64,000 nt of DNA from Streptomyces roseirectus. GTDB taxonomy: Bacteria; Actinomycetota; Actinomycetes; Streptomycetales; Streptomycetaceae. The position numbers and the translations under genes are program-made. Positions 34,048 through 42,659 of the stretch are shown piece by piece. The notes under the pieces were generated by a model. The model was not told where the DNA came from and did no database searches. It worked only from the letters and a program-made list of their open reading frames with translations. The number at the start of each line of letters is the position of its first letter. The stretch's first letter is position 1. The DNA is taken from NCBI RefSeq assembly GCF_014489635.1, contig NZ_CP060828.1, positions 7,506,001 through 7,570,000 of the forward strand, in the 5' to 3' direction.

Positions 34048-35079
34048 GTGTCCGCCAGGCTAGAGGCAGACCAGCTCTACAAGGTGTTCGGCAGAAAACC
34101 GGACGACGCCGTCGACCGCCTCAGACGGGGCGCCGACCGCGACGACCTGCGCGCGGACGGCGCCATGCCCGCCGTCATCGACGCCTCCTTCACCGTCGAA
34201 CCCGGCAGCATCTTCGTCGTCATGGGCCTGTCCGGGTCCGGCAAGTCGACGCTGCTGCGCATGCTCAACGGCCTCCTCGAACCGACGGCCGGGCACGTCC
34301 GCTTCGACGGCCAGGACCTGACCGCGCTCGGCGACCGCGAGCTGCGGGAGGTGCGTGCGCGGAAGGTCTCCATGGTCTTCCAGCACTTCGCGCTCTTCCC
34401 CCACCGCACGGTCCTCGACAACGCGGCCTACGGCCTCGCCGTCCAGGGCGTCCCGCGCCCCGAGCGCGAGCAACGCGCCGCCGAGGCGCTGAAGTTGTGC
34501 GGCCTGGAGGGCTGGGAGGCGTCCTGGCCCGACGAGTTGTCCGGCGGCATGCAGCAACGCGTCGGCCTCGCCCGCGCATTGGCCACCGACGCCGACCTGC
34601 TCCTGATGGACGAGTCGTTCAGCGCGCTCGACCCGCTGATCCGGCGCGACATGCAGGACCAGCTCCTCACGCTCCAGCAGACCCTGAAGAAGACCATCGT
34701 GTTCATCACCCACGACCTCAACGAGGCGATGCGCCTCGGCGACCGCATCGCCGTCATGCGCGACGGCCGCATCGTCCAGAACGGCACCGCCGAGGACATC
34801 CTGCTGCGCCCGGCGGACGACTACGTCGCCTCCTTCATCCAGGACGTCGACCGCTCCCGCGTGCTGACCGCCTCTGCCGTCATGGACCCGGACGCCGACC
34901 CGGACGCCTGCGCCGGCGAGACCGTGACGCCGGACACCCCGTTCACGGAGCTGTGCGCGGTCTGCGCGCGCGCCGAGCGGCCGGTGGCCGTGCTCGACGA
35001 CGCGGGGACGGTCGTCGGCGTCGTCTCACCGAACCGGCTCGTCGGGTTCATGGCGCAGGAGGGGGCGGCCCGTGCCTAG
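34048..35079 (+). CDS. Glycine betaine/proline ABC transporter ATP-binding protein (ProV/OpuAA-like)
   Basis: This is the 343-residue ATPase of an osmoprotectant importer. Walker A GLSGSGKST is at residues 60-68, the Q-loop follows in VFQHFALFPHRTV, the signature is LSGGMQQRVGLARAL and Walker B LLLMDESFSALDP, then the H-loop FITHDLNEA. A C-terminal CBS-like part (about 290-343, PVAVLDDAGTVVGVVSPNRL) may sense ionic strength as in OpuA. GTG 34048 follows GGAGAGG. Its stop lies within eight bases of overlap with the next gene, so the two are coupled. Confidence 0.92.
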   Translation: MSARLEADQLYKVFGRKPDDAVDRLRRGADRDDLRADGAMPAVIDASFTVEPGSIFVVMGLSGSGKSTLLRMLNGLLEPTAGHVRFDGQDLTALGDRELREVRARKVSMVFQHFALFPHRTVLDNAAYGLAVQGVPRPEREQRAAEALKLCGLEGWEASWPDELSGGMQQRVGLARALATDADLLLMDESFSALDPLIRRDMQDQLLTLQQTLKKTIVFITHDLNEAMRLGDRIAVMRDGRIVQNGTAEDILLRPADDYVASFIQDVDRSRVLTASAVMDPDADPDACAGETVTPDTPFTELCAVCARAERPVAVLDDAGTVVGVVSPNRLVGFMAQEGAARA

Positions 35080-36865
35080 GCTCCACCTCGGCGACTGGGT
35101 CGACTCCGGCGTCGACTGGCTCGTCACGCACCTGGCCTGGTTCTTCGACGCCGTCAAAGCGGTGGTCGAGGGGTTGTACGACGTGTTGGACGGCGTGCTG
35201 AACGCGCCCGAGCCGCTGCTGCTGGCGGGCATCCTCGCGGTGCTCGCGTGGTGGCTGCGGGGGCTCGCGGCGGGGGTGCTGTCGTTCGCGGGGTTCGCGC
35301 TGATCGACTCGCTCGACCTGTGGGAACGGGCGATGTCGACGCTGTCCCTCGTCCTGGTCGCCACCCTGATCGCGCTGGTGATCTCGGTGCCGCTCGGGGT
35401 GTGGGCGGCGCGCTCGAAGACGGTCAGCGCGGTGATCCGGCCGGTGCTCGACCTGCTCCAGACGATGCCGTCGATGGTCCTGCTGATCCCGGCGATCCTG
35501 TTCTTCGGCATGGGCGTGCCGGCCGGGGTGATCGCCACGCTGGTCTTCGCGCTGGCGCCGGGCGTGCGCATGACCGAGCTGGGCATCCGCCAGGTGGACG
35601 CCGAACTCGTCGAGGCCGCCGAGGCGTTCGGGACGACACCGCGCGACACCCTGCTGCGGGTGCAGCTGCCGCTGGCGCTGCCGACGATCATGGCGGGCGT
35701 CAACCAGGTCATCATGCTGGGCCTGTCGATGGTCGTCATCGCGGGCATGGTCGGCACCGGCGGGCTCGGCGGCGCCGTCAACGAGGCCATCGGGCAGCTC
35801 GACATCGGGCTCGGCTTCGAGGCCGGCCTCGGGATCGTCGTCCTCGCGATCTACCTCGACCGGATGACCGGCGCCCTCGGCACCCGGCTCTCGCCGCTCG
35901 GGCGCAGGGCCGCCGCGAAGACGCGGACCACGGCGTGGACGTACCGGCCGCGCCCGGCCGTCGCCGTGTCCTGCGTGACCGTGCTCGCGGTCGTCGCGGG
36001 CGGGCTCGGCGTGTTCGGCGGGAACGGCTCACCGGCGCACGCGTCCGGCACGGACGTCGGACGCGGACAGCGGATCACCATCGGCTACATCCCGTGGGAC
36101 GAGGGCATCGCCTCCACATACCTCTGGAAGGAGATCCTGGAGGAACGCGGCTTCAGGGTGCGGACGACGCAGTACGCGGCGGGCCCCCTCTACACCGGCC
36201 TCGCCACCGGCCAGATCGACTTCCAGACCGACGCCTGGCTGCCCACCACCCACGCCGAGTACTGGAAGAAGTACGGCGACAAACTCGACGACCTCGGCTC
36301 CTGGTACGGCCCGACCTCCCTGGAACTGGCGGTCCCGTCCTACGTGAAGGACGTCAGGACCCTCGCCGACCTCAAGGGCCGCGCGGGCGAGTTCGGCGGC
36401 CGGATCGTGGGCATCGAACCCAGCGCCGGGATGATGGGCCTGCTCAAGAACAAGGTCGTCGGGGCGTACGGGCTCCAGGAGTACGACGTCGTCGACGGCT
36501 CGACGCCCGCCATGCTGGCCGAGCTGAAACGGGCGTACGCGAAGAAGCAGCCGATCGTGGTGACGCTGTGGTCGCCGCACTGGGCGTACAGCGACTACGA
36601 CCTGAAGAAGCTGGCCGACCCGCGCGGGGCCTGGGGCGAGGGCGACCACGTCCACACCGTCGCCCGCAGCGGCTTCGCCGCCGACCAGCCGGAGGTGGGA
36701 CGCTGGCTGAAGGACTTCCGGATGACCGAAGCACAGCTCACCTCGCTGGAGGCGCGCATCCAGCGGTCCGGCAAGGGCAAGGAACAGGACGCGGTACGCG
36801 CCTGGCTCAAGGGGAACCCGGGACTGGTGGAGAAGTGGGCGCCCACCGGGAACACCGCGAGCTAG
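35072..36865 (+). CDS. Fused permease and substrate-binding protein of osmoprotectant ABC transporter (ProWX/OpuABC-like)
   Basis: This is a 597-residue fusion. Residues 1-290 form the ProW-type permease with the EAA-like loop VEAAEAFGTTPRDTLLRVQLPLALPTIMAGV. A single extra membrane segment (about 292-316) tethers a substrate-binding domain from residue 331, beginning ITIGYIPWDEG and containing YAAGPLYTGLATGQIDFQTDAWLPTTHAEYW. It has two Trp/Tyr-rich segments fit for caging a trimethylammonium group. It replaces separate ProW and ProX, as in the OpuABC architecture. Start GTG 35072 overlaps the ATPase gene. It imports glycine betaine or proline, the exact ligand being unknown. Confidence 0.92.
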   Translation: MPRLHLGDWVDSGVDWLVTHLAWFFDAVKAVVEGLYDVLDGVLNAPEPLLLAGILAVLAWWLRGLAAGVLSFAGFALIDSLDLWERAMSTLSLVLVATLIALVISVPLGVWAARSKTVSAVIRPVLDLLQTMPSMVLLIPAILFFGMGVPAGVIATLVFALAPGVRMTELGIRQVDAELVEAAEAFGTTPRDTLLRVQLPLALPTIMAGVNQVIMLGLSMVVIAGMVGTGGLGGAVNEAIGQLDIGLGFEAGLGIVVLAIYLDRMTGALGTRLSPLGRRAAAKTRTTAWTYRPRPAVAVSCVTVLAVVAGGLGVFGGNGSPAHASGTDVGRGQRITIGYIPWDEGIASTYLWKEILEERGFRVRTTQYAAGPLYTGLATGQIDFQTDAWLPTTHAEYWKKYGDKLDDLGSWYGPTSLELAVPSYVKDVRTLADLKGRAGEFGGRIVGIEPSAGMMGLLKNKVVGAYGLQEYDVVDGSTPAMLAELKRAYAKKQPIVVTLWSPHWAYSDYDLKKLADPRGAWGEGDHVHTVARSGFAADQPEVGRWLKDFRMTEAQLTSLEARIQRSGKGKEQDAVRAWLKGNPGLVEKWAPTGNTAS

Positions 36866-36930
36866 TGGGACCGCCCGTTACAACGCGGTAAGGATTCGGC
36901 CAACCACGCAGAGCGATGTAGTACCCCGAG

Positions 36931-36970
36931 GTCACCCTTCGGCGTCCCCCAGTGGGGCCGGACGGGTGAC
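36931..36970 (+). terminator. Nested hairpin after the ABC transporter
   Basis: GTCACCC at 36931-36937 pairs with GGGTGAC at 36964-36970, with an inner CCCC/GGGG stem. It falls in the 338-base gap 36866-37203. The rest of the gap holds only a weak -10-like TAGGGT near 37130 before the XRE gene. Confidence 0.4.
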
Positions 36971-37203
36971 TTCGGGCCGTGCGGGGCGTACGCTCGCGAC
37001 CCGCCGGGGCCCCGGGAGCCGTTTCCGCGTTCCTTCCTCGTGTGATCCACTGGCGAGAACCGGTGCGTCGGGCGTGACCGGGTGTGTCGTCGATGTGACG
37101 GGCACATGAAACGGTTTGCGGAACATGCGTAGGGTGCAGAGAAGTCATCAGAGAGCGTGCACCCGAGGCCGCGGACCGACGAGCTGAGGAGGGAGCCGGA
37201 GCG

Positions 37204-37773
37204 ATGGGCGACCACAAAGAACGGCCCCTGCGCGTGGGGGCGGCCGTACGGCGTCGGCGGCACGCGCTGGAACTGACGCTCGCGGTCGTCGCCGAGCGCA
37301 GCGGGCTGTCCGTGCCCTTCCTCAGCCAGATCGAGAACGACCGGGCCCGGCCCAGCAGCGAATCCCTGGAGAAGGTCGCGGACGCGCTGCGGACGACCGC
37401 CGTCGAACTGCTCGCCGCGGCGGATCCCGCGTGCAGCGTCGACGTCGTGCGGGCGGACGACGCCGACGCGGGGGTCTCACCGCAGGCCCGCTCGCTCGTG
37501 CGGGGGCACCACCAGATGCACGCGACCGAGTTCACCGGCGACCACGACGCCGGGCGCGAATTCCAGTACCGCAACGACCAGTTGATGTACGTCGCCGACG
37601 GGGCCGTCGAGATCGAGGCCGAAGGGCGGGCGTACCGGCTCGGGCGGGGCGACACGCTCTACCTCACCGGCGGGGTCCGCCACCGCTGGCGGGCGACCGT
37701 CGCGGACACGCGGATCCTCGTCGTCGCCGTCGCCGAGCACATCGAGGCGGTGCGGGGCGGGAAGCAACGCTAG
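37204..37773 (+). CDS. XRE-family regulator with cupin domain
   Basis: This 189-residue regulator has an N-terminal XRE helix-turn-helix (LAVVAERSGLSVPFLSQIENDRARPSSESLEKVADAL) and a C-terminal cupin (about 95-180; EFQYRNDQLMYVADGAVEIEAEGRAYRLGRGDTLYLTGGVRHRW). Such proteins usually control amino-acid or polyamine catabolism, with the cupin binding the ligand. ATG 37204 follows GAGGAGGGAG. The gene follows the osmoprotectant transporter and precedes a LysR gene; the target is not known. Confidence 0.9.
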   Translation: MGDHKERPLRVGAAVRRRRHALELTLAVVAERSGLSVPFLSQIENDRARPSSESLEKVADALRTTAVELLAAADPACSVDVVRADDADAGVSPQARSLVRGHHQMHATEFTGDHDAGREFQYRNDQLMYVADGAVEIEAEGRAYRLGRGDTLYLTGGVRHRWRATVADTRILVVAVAEHIEAVRGGKQR

Positions 37774-37834
37774 GCCGACCGGCCGGAGCTGGTCTGACCT
37801 GGGGTGATTTTCCGCTCGGGCATAAACTGGGGTT

Positions 37835-38746
37835 ATGAGCATCGACGGTGTTGTGGTTCCCCTCGCGCATCGGGTGCCCGATCTCGGGGCGCTCGAACTG
37901 CTCCTCGCGGTCGCCCGGGTGGGGAGCCTCGGGGGTGCCGCCCGCGAACTCGGGATCACCCAGCCCGCCGCCAGCAGCCGGATCCGGTCCATGGAACGGC
38001 AACTCGGTGTCGCCCTCGTCGACCGGTCGCCCCGGGGGTCCCGGCTCACCGACGCGGGGGCGTTGGTGACCGACTGGGCCCGGCGGATCGTCGAAGCGGC
38101 CGAGGCGTTCGATGTCGGCGCGCAGGCGTTGCGGGACCGGCGTGACTCCCGGCTTCGGGTCGCCGCGAGCATGACCATCGCCGAGTATCTGCTGCCGGGG
38201 TGGTTGTTGGCGCTTCGTGCGCAGCGGCCCGATACGGCGGTGTCCCTGCTTGCCGGGAACTCCGCGGTTGTCGCCGAGCGGGTGCTGGGTGACGAAGCCG
38301 ATCTCGGGTTCGTGGAGGGGGTGAGTATGCCCGGCGGGCTCGACTCCGCCGTCATCGGACATGACCGGTTGATCGTCGTCGTCGCGCCCCGGCATCCCTG
38401 GGGGCGCCGTCGGAAAGCCGTCCAGGCCGAGGAGTTGGCCGCGACTCCCTTGATCCTCCGCGAGCGGGGGTCCGGGACCCGGCAAGTCCTCGATACCGCG
38501 CTCGGCGTTTCCGCCCGGCCGCTGATCGAACTCTCCTCCACGACCGCCGTCAAAGCAGCGGCAGTCGGCGGCGCCGGGCCCGCTGTCCTGAGCGAACTCG
38601 TCGTGAGCGAGGAGTTGGCCCTGCGCCGGTTGGTGTCCGTGCCGGTCGAAGGGGTCGCGTTGGGGCGGGAGTTGAGGGCGGTATGGCGCACGGGACACCG
38701 GCCTGCGGGCCCGGCCCGGGAACTGTTGGCGCTGACTCGGGGGTGA
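37835..38746 (+). CDS. LysR-family regulator
   Basis: This 303-residue LysR-type regulator has an N-terminal HTH (LELLLAVARVGSLGGAARELGITQPAASSRIRSMERQLGVALVDRS) and a LysR substrate domain (LRVAASMTIAEYLLPGWLLAL, then EADLGFVEG). A -10-like TAAACT at 37823-37828 ends six bases before the ATG with no ribosome-binding site, so the mRNA may be leaderless. The regulated genes are unclear; the neighbour on the right is a repeat-filled gap. No divergent partner gene is present. Confidence 0.88.
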   Translation: MSIDGVVVPLAHRVPDLGALELLLAVARVGSLGGAARELGITQPAASSRIRSMERQLGVALVDRSPRGSRLTDAGALVTDWARRIVEAAEAFDVGAQALRDRRDSRLRVAASMTIAEYLLPGWLLALRAQRPDTAVSLLAGNSAVVAERVLGDEADLGFVEGVSMPGGLDSAVIGHDRLIVVVAPRHPWGRRRKAVQAEELAATPLILRERGSGTRQVLDTALGVSARPLIELSSTTAVKAAAVGGAGPAVLSELVVSEELALRRLVSVPVEGVALGRELRAVWRTGHRPAGPARELLALTRG

Positions 38747-38798
38747 GGGGTGGGTGGGGGCGAGTGATGCCGGTGGGGCGGTGCGGGTACGTCGTGGT

Positions 38799-38961
38799 CG
38801 TTCGCGCAGTTCCCCGCGCCCCTGATGTCGGCTGGTGTAGTGGGTTGGGTGCGGCGCCGTCGTGGCTTGTCGCGCAGTTCCCCGCGCCCCTGAGGGGTGG
38901 CTGGTGTAGTGGGTCTGGTGCGGCGTCGTTGTGGCTTGTCGCGCAGTTCCCCGCGCCCCTG
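38799..38961 (+). repeat. Cluster of three GCAGTTCCCCGCGCC repeats
   Basis: Copies near 38801-38824, at 38861-38893 and at 38931-38961 share CGCGCAGTTCCCCGCGCCCC. The last two sit in a tandem unit of 69 bases that also includes GCTGGTGTAGTGGGT. The middle copy is identical over 33 bases to 15411-15443. The region 38747-39293 holds no gene I can support. Confidence 0.8.
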
Positions 38962-39198
38962 GAGCGTTGCGGCTCGGGGCGTTGGGTTGGGGGCGTCCGC
39001 GTGGCTGGATCCGCCCGCGCGGCGACACCGCATGGCAGGCTTGGCGGCGTCCCGTACCGGGCTTGGTGGCGTCGCGTTTCCGGCTCAGCCCCACGCCCCT
39101 CGACGCCACGCCCAACCCCCGCGCCCCCGCAGCCGCCGGTCCCTGCCGTGCCCTCTGCGGCGCAGCCGCATAATGCTCAAGCTCTTTCGTGAGCTGAA

Positions 39199-39238
39199 GG
39201 CACCTCACCTATAGGCAACCTCACCTGTAGGCACCTCC
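39199..39238 (+). repeat. Short tandem repeat (AGGCAMCTCACCT)
   Basis: A 15-16-base unit AGGCACCTCACCTAT repeats with one change and starts a third time. It lies in gene-free sequence upstream of the broken phosphotransferase. Confidence 0.5.
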
Positions 39239-39309
39239 CCGCCCACCCGAAAAGCGTTGGCCAGTCCCGCAGCACCCCACGCACCATGCCCTCATGAACC
39301 CCCTCGTCT

Positions 39310-39671
39310 CACCGGCCACCGGTGGTCGAGGGCCGGCAGCCGGATGTTCCGTGGGACAAGGGCGAGTTGCAGATCGTGCTGGACGCAGTCGACGGGCTCG
39401 CACGGACGTCGACTGGCCGCACGCCCTGAGGGCAACCCCATGGCTGGACCTGCTCCTCCTGCTGCCCAGCGTGAGGGCGCAGGGCGGCCCGGACCCGGAC
39501 GCGGTGACGGCCGCGTTGGCCGGCTTGGCGGGCTACTTCGTCCACGCGTCCCGAGAGCCCGCACCCCAGGGCCTGCCGACCTTGCGTCCGTTCCAACGGG
39601 CCCAGGGGAACGCCGCGTTGGCGTGGCTGGACCGCCGCCTCAGGAGGCCGCCTCGACCAGCGCCCGCATGA
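39310..39671 (+). pseudogene. Broken APH-type phosphotransferase
   Basis: Two pieces of an aminoglycoside-phosphotransferase-like gene lie in different frames. The first, from about 39322, reads VEGRQPDVPWDKGELQIVLD, the middle of this family in Streptomyces. The second, from about 39403, starts in VDWPHA (catalytic-loop end) and runs through PWLDLLLLLPSVRAQGGPDPD to the stop at 39671. The N-lobe and the ATP-binding middle are missing, so an internal deletion and frameshift have destroyed the gene. No start codon fits. The original substrate is not known. Confidence 0.65.
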
Positions 39672-40320
39672 CCCGGAGATCGTCCCCCATCTCGGGATGC
39701 CACTGCACACCCAGCGTCCACCCCTCACTCCGCTCGACCGCCTCGACGGTCCCGTCCTCCGCGTGCGCGGACGCGACGAGCCCGGGGGCGACACGGTCGA
39801 CGGCCTGATGGTGGTACGTCGGCACACTGGCCGGCTCGGGAACGAGCGAGGCGTACCGGGTCCCCGGCACGGGCGTGACCGTGTGCTGCCCGAACACCCC
39901 GGGCGCCTTGACGTGCCCGTCCATGTGCTGGACCAGCGTCCCCCCGAGGACGACGTTGAGGAGCTGCATGCCCCGGCAGATCCCGAGGAGCGGCACCCCG
40001 GCGGAGAGCGCGGCGTCGATCAACGCCGTCTCCCAGCCGTCCCGTTCCCGCGCGGGCGGGTCGGTACGGGGGTGAGGCTCGGCCCCGTACAGCGCGGGAT
40101 CGACGTCCGGCCCCCCGGAGACGACGAGCGCGTCGAGCCGGGCGACCGTCGCGGCGGCCCGGGACGGCGCGTCGGGCGGCAGCATCGCCGCGATCCCCCC
40201 GGCCCGCTGGACCAGCCGCGGATACCCGACCGGAAGCAGCGCCGCCTCCGACTCCCAGACCCGCCAGCGGACGGCGGGCTCCAGATAGGTGCTGATCCCG
40301 ACGAGCGGAACGTTCGCCAT
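39640..40320 (-). CDS. Class I glutamine amidotransferase-like hydrolase (PuuD/peptidase C26)
   Basis: This is a 226-residue gamma-glutamyl hydrolase. The nucleophile Cys lies in LLGICRGMQLLNVVLGG, and the catalytic His and Glu in GVQWHPE. In polyamine breakdown, PuuD cleaves gamma-glutamyl-GABA; beside a glnA4-type gene it probably frees glutamate from gamma-glutamylated products. ATG 40320 follows GGAGGG. It runs on the minus strand with the GntR gene upstream, and overlaps the 3' end of the phosphotransferase relic. Confidence 0.9.
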   Translation of the reverse strand: MANVPLVGISTYLEPAVRWRVWESEAALLPVGYPRLVQRAGGIAAMLPPDAPSRAAATVARLDALVVSGGPDVDPALYGAEPHPRTDPPARERDGWETALIDAALSAGVPLLGICRGMQLLNVVLGGTLVQHMDGHVKAPGVFGQHTVTPVPGTRYASLVPEPASVPTYHHQAVDRVAPGLVASAHAEDGTVEAVERSEGWTLGVQWHPEMGDDLRVMRALVEAAS

Positions 40321-40348
40321 GAACCCTCCAGGTGATCCAGGCAATCCA

Positions 40349-40370
40349 GGTAATGGCCTCAAGGGATACC
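40349..40370. promoter_or_regulatory. Possible operator upstream of amidotransferase gene
   Basis: GGTA at 40349 and ATACC ending 40370 form outer inverted arms. A related GGTT...ATACC element is at 41179-41194. Both could bind the GntR regulator encoded between them. Confidence 0.3.
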
Positions 40371-40414
40371 TTTACAGAGAGGCACCCGCCAGAGGAAGCC
40401 CCACCCTCGCCCCC

Positions 40415-41152
40415 TCAGGCCAGAAACCCCCGCAGCAGCGCCGCCGTCCCCCCGCAGTGCTCCCGCATGATCTCCCGCGCGCCGTCCGCGTCCCCGTCCA
40501 GCACCGCCTCCACCAGCGCCTCGTGCTGCCGCTGCGAGTGCTCCAGGTTCCGCACGAGCAGCGGGATGCAGTCGAGGAGGTCGTTGACCTGCGCGCGGAC
40601 GGCGGCGTACTGCGCGGTCAGCGAGGCGGACCCGCACAGCTCGGCCAGGGTGAGGTGCAGCAGCGTGTCCCGTCGCCGGTAGTCGCCCAGCGGGGCGTCA
40701 TGGGTCTGGGCGAGCGCGTCCCGCAAGCGCGTCGCCTGCGCGTCCGTCAGCCCGTGCGCCGCGCACAGCCCCGCCGCCCCGACCTCGAGGACCTCGCGGA
40801 ACCGCAGGACGTCCTCGATGTCGACCTCGGCGATCCGGCGCCGCAGCTCGTCCTCGCCGCCCGCGTCGGCCGGCCGGGGCAGCACGAACGTGCCGCCGTA
40901 GCGCCCCCGCCGGGACTCCAGGAGCCCCTGGTCCTGGAGGACCTTCAGCACCTCGCGCAGGGTGACCCGGCTGATGCCGAGCCGTTCGGCCAACTCCCGT
41001 TCCGCGGGCAGCCGTTCACCGCCGGGGACGAGGCCGAGGCGGACCACCTGGAGGATCTGCTCCAGCGCCTCCTCGAAGCCGTTGCCCGCCCGCACCGGCC
41101 GCAGCACCGGCGTCAACCGGTCACCCGTGTTCGTGTCCTTCTCCGTGGTCAT
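40415..41152 (-). CDS. GntR-family (FadR-type) regulator of the glnA4 cluster
   Basis: This is a 245-residue GntR regulator with a winged helix (LVPGGERLPAERELAERLGISRVTLREVLKVLQDQGLLESRRGRYGGTFV) and an FCD-type effector domain (VLRFREVLEVGAAGLCAAHG with a likely metal/ligand site). It is divergent from glnA4 across a 113-base spacer. In S. coelicolor the regulator beside glnA4 has been studied in ethanolamine control; I am not certain of its name. Start ATG 41152; an upstream TTG at 41173 is less likely. Confidence 0.88.
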   Translation of the reverse strand: MTTEKDTNTGDRLTPVLRPVRAGNGFEEALEQILQVVRLGLVPGGERLPAERELAERLGISRVTLREVLKVLQDQGLLESRRGRYGGTFVLPRPADAGGEDELRRRIAEVDIEDVLRFREVLEVGAAGLCAAHGLTDAQATRLRDALAQTHDAPLGDYRRRDTLLHLTLAELCGSASLTAQYAAVRAQVNDLLDCIPLLVRNLEHSQRQHEALVEAVLDGDADGAREIMREHCGGTAALLRGFLA

Positions 41153-41178
41153 CCGGCCGTGCCCCCTTCCCAAGCAAT

Positions 41179-41194
41179 GGTTCTCGGCAATACC
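41179..41194. promoter_or_regulatory. Possible GntR operator between regulator and glnA4
   Basis: GGTTCTCGGCAATACC is an imperfect palindrome (GGTnnTnnnnAnnACC) placed in the 113-base spacer, 72 bases before the glnA4 start. Confidence 0.35.
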
Positions 41195-41265
41195 TTATGG
41201 CTCCCGGACGCTTCATGGCCCCCGGACGGCCGCCGAAGTCGACGACGCCCCCAAGGAGGCCCCTC

Positions 41266-42624
41266 GTGCCAGACCGCACAGCCCCGCTCCCCGTCGAGGA
41301 CCTGCACGCACTGGTCGCGGCCGGCGAGATCGACACCGTCGTCCTGGCCTTCCCCGACATGCAGGGCCGCCTCCAGGGCAAGCGGTTCGCGGCCCGCTTC
41401 TTCCTCGACGAGGTCCTGCGCCACGGCACCGAGGGCTGCAATTACCTCCTCGCCGTCGACACCGACATGAACACGGTCCGCGGCTACGCCATGTCCTCCT
41501 GGGAGAACGGCTACGGCGACTTCGCCATGCGCCCCGACCTGACCACCCTGCGCCGCATCCCCTGGCACCCCGGCACCGCCCTCCTGATCGCCGACCTCGC
41601 CTGGGACGACGGCTCCCCGGTCGGTGCCGCGCCCCGCCAGATCCTGCGCCGCCAGCTCGACCGCCTCGCCGAACGCGGCTGGACCGCGCAGGTCGGCACC
41701 GAGCTGGAGTTCATCGTCTTCCGCGACACCTACGAGCAGGCGTGGGACGCCGGTTACCGGGGCCTGACCCCGGCCAACCAGTACAACGTCGACTATTCGA
41801 TCCTCGGCACCAGCCGCGTCGAACCCCTCCTGCGCCGCATCCGCAACGAGATGGGCGCCGCCGGGCTGACCGTCGAGTCCGCCAAGGGCGAGTGCAACCT
41901 CGGCCAGCACGAGATCGCCTTCCGCTACGACGAAGCCCTCGTCACCTGCGACCAGCACGCCGTCTACAAGACCGGCGCCAAGGAGATCGCGTCCCAGGAG
42001 GGCGTCGCGCTCACCTTCATGGCCAAGTTCGACGAGCGCGAGGGCAACTCCTGCCACATCCACCTGTCGTTGACCGACGCCGACGGCGCCAACGTCTTCG
42101 CCGGGCCGGACGGCATGACCGACACCATGCGCCACTTCCTCGCCGGGCAGCTCGCCGCCCTGCGTGACTTCTCCCTGCTGTACGCGCCCAACATCAACAG
42201 CTACAAGCGGTTCCAGCCGGGCTCGTTCGCCCCGACGGCCGTCGCCTGGGGCCGCGACAACCGCACCTGCGCCCTGCGGATCGTCGGCCACGGCCGCTCC
42301 CTGCGCTTCGAGAACCGGCTGCCCGGCGGCGACGTCAACCCGCACCTCGCCGTCGCCGGACTCGTCGCGGCCGGCCTCTACGGCGTCGAGCACAAGCTCG
42401 AACTCCCCGCCGCCTGCGCGGGGAACGCCTACACCGGCGACTACGAACACGTCCCCACCACGCTCCGCGAGGCCGCCGAGCTGTGGGAGAAGAGCCCCAT
42501 CGCCCAGGCCGCGTTCGGCGAGGAGGTCGTCGCGCACTACCTCAACATGGCGCGCGTCGAACTCACCGCGTTCGACGCGGCCGTCACCGACTGGGAGCTG
42601 CGCCGCTCCTTCGAGCGACTGTAG
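41266..42624 (+). CDS. glnA4: Glutamine synthetase-like gamma-glutamylamine ligase (GlnA4-type)
   Basis: This is a 452-residue member of the glutamine synthetase fold that lacks the usual ammonium-assimilation role. In S. coelicolor the GlnA4 protein makes gamma-glutamylethanolamide from ethanolamine and glutamate. The N-terminal beta-grasp part (VVLAFPDMQGRLQGKR) and catalytic part (GTELEFIVF, AKGECNLGQHEI, then GNSCHIHLSL and LRIVGHGRSLRFENRLPGGDVNPHL) are clear. GTG 41266 follows AAGGAGG. An aldehyde dehydrogenase and an SDR follow in the same direction. The ethanolamine substrate is inferred from gene order. Confidence 0.9.
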   Translation: MPDRTAPLPVEDLHALVAAGEIDTVVLAFPDMQGRLQGKRFAARFFLDEVLRHGTEGCNYLLAVDTDMNTVRGYAMSSWENGYGDFAMRPDLTTLRRIPWHPGTALLIADLAWDDGSPVGAAPRQILRRQLDRLAERGWTAQVGTELEFIVFRDTYEQAWDAGYRGLTPANQYNVDYSILGTSRVEPLLRRIRNEMGAAGLTVESAKGECNLGQHEIAFRYDEALVTCDQHAVYKTGAKEIASQEGVALTFMAKFDEREGNSCHIHLSLTDADGANVFAGPDGMTDTMRHFLAGQLAALRDFSLLYAPNINSYKRFQPGSFAPTAVAWGRDNRTCALRIVGHGRSLRFENRLPGGDVNPHLAVAGLVAAGLYGVEHKLELPAACAGNAYTGDYEHVPTTLREAAELWEKSPIAQAAFGEEVVAHYLNMARVELTAFDAAVTDWELRRSFERL

Positions 42625-42659
42625 AAAGACCGCGAGTCACGACTGTGAAAGGCCAGGAA

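Noticed and set aside
38799..38961. Regularly spaced repeats as a CRISPR array
   Set aside because: Only three copies, the spacing is uneven, the intervening sequence is itself partly repeated, no cas gene is nearby, and the same element occurs singly at 15411.
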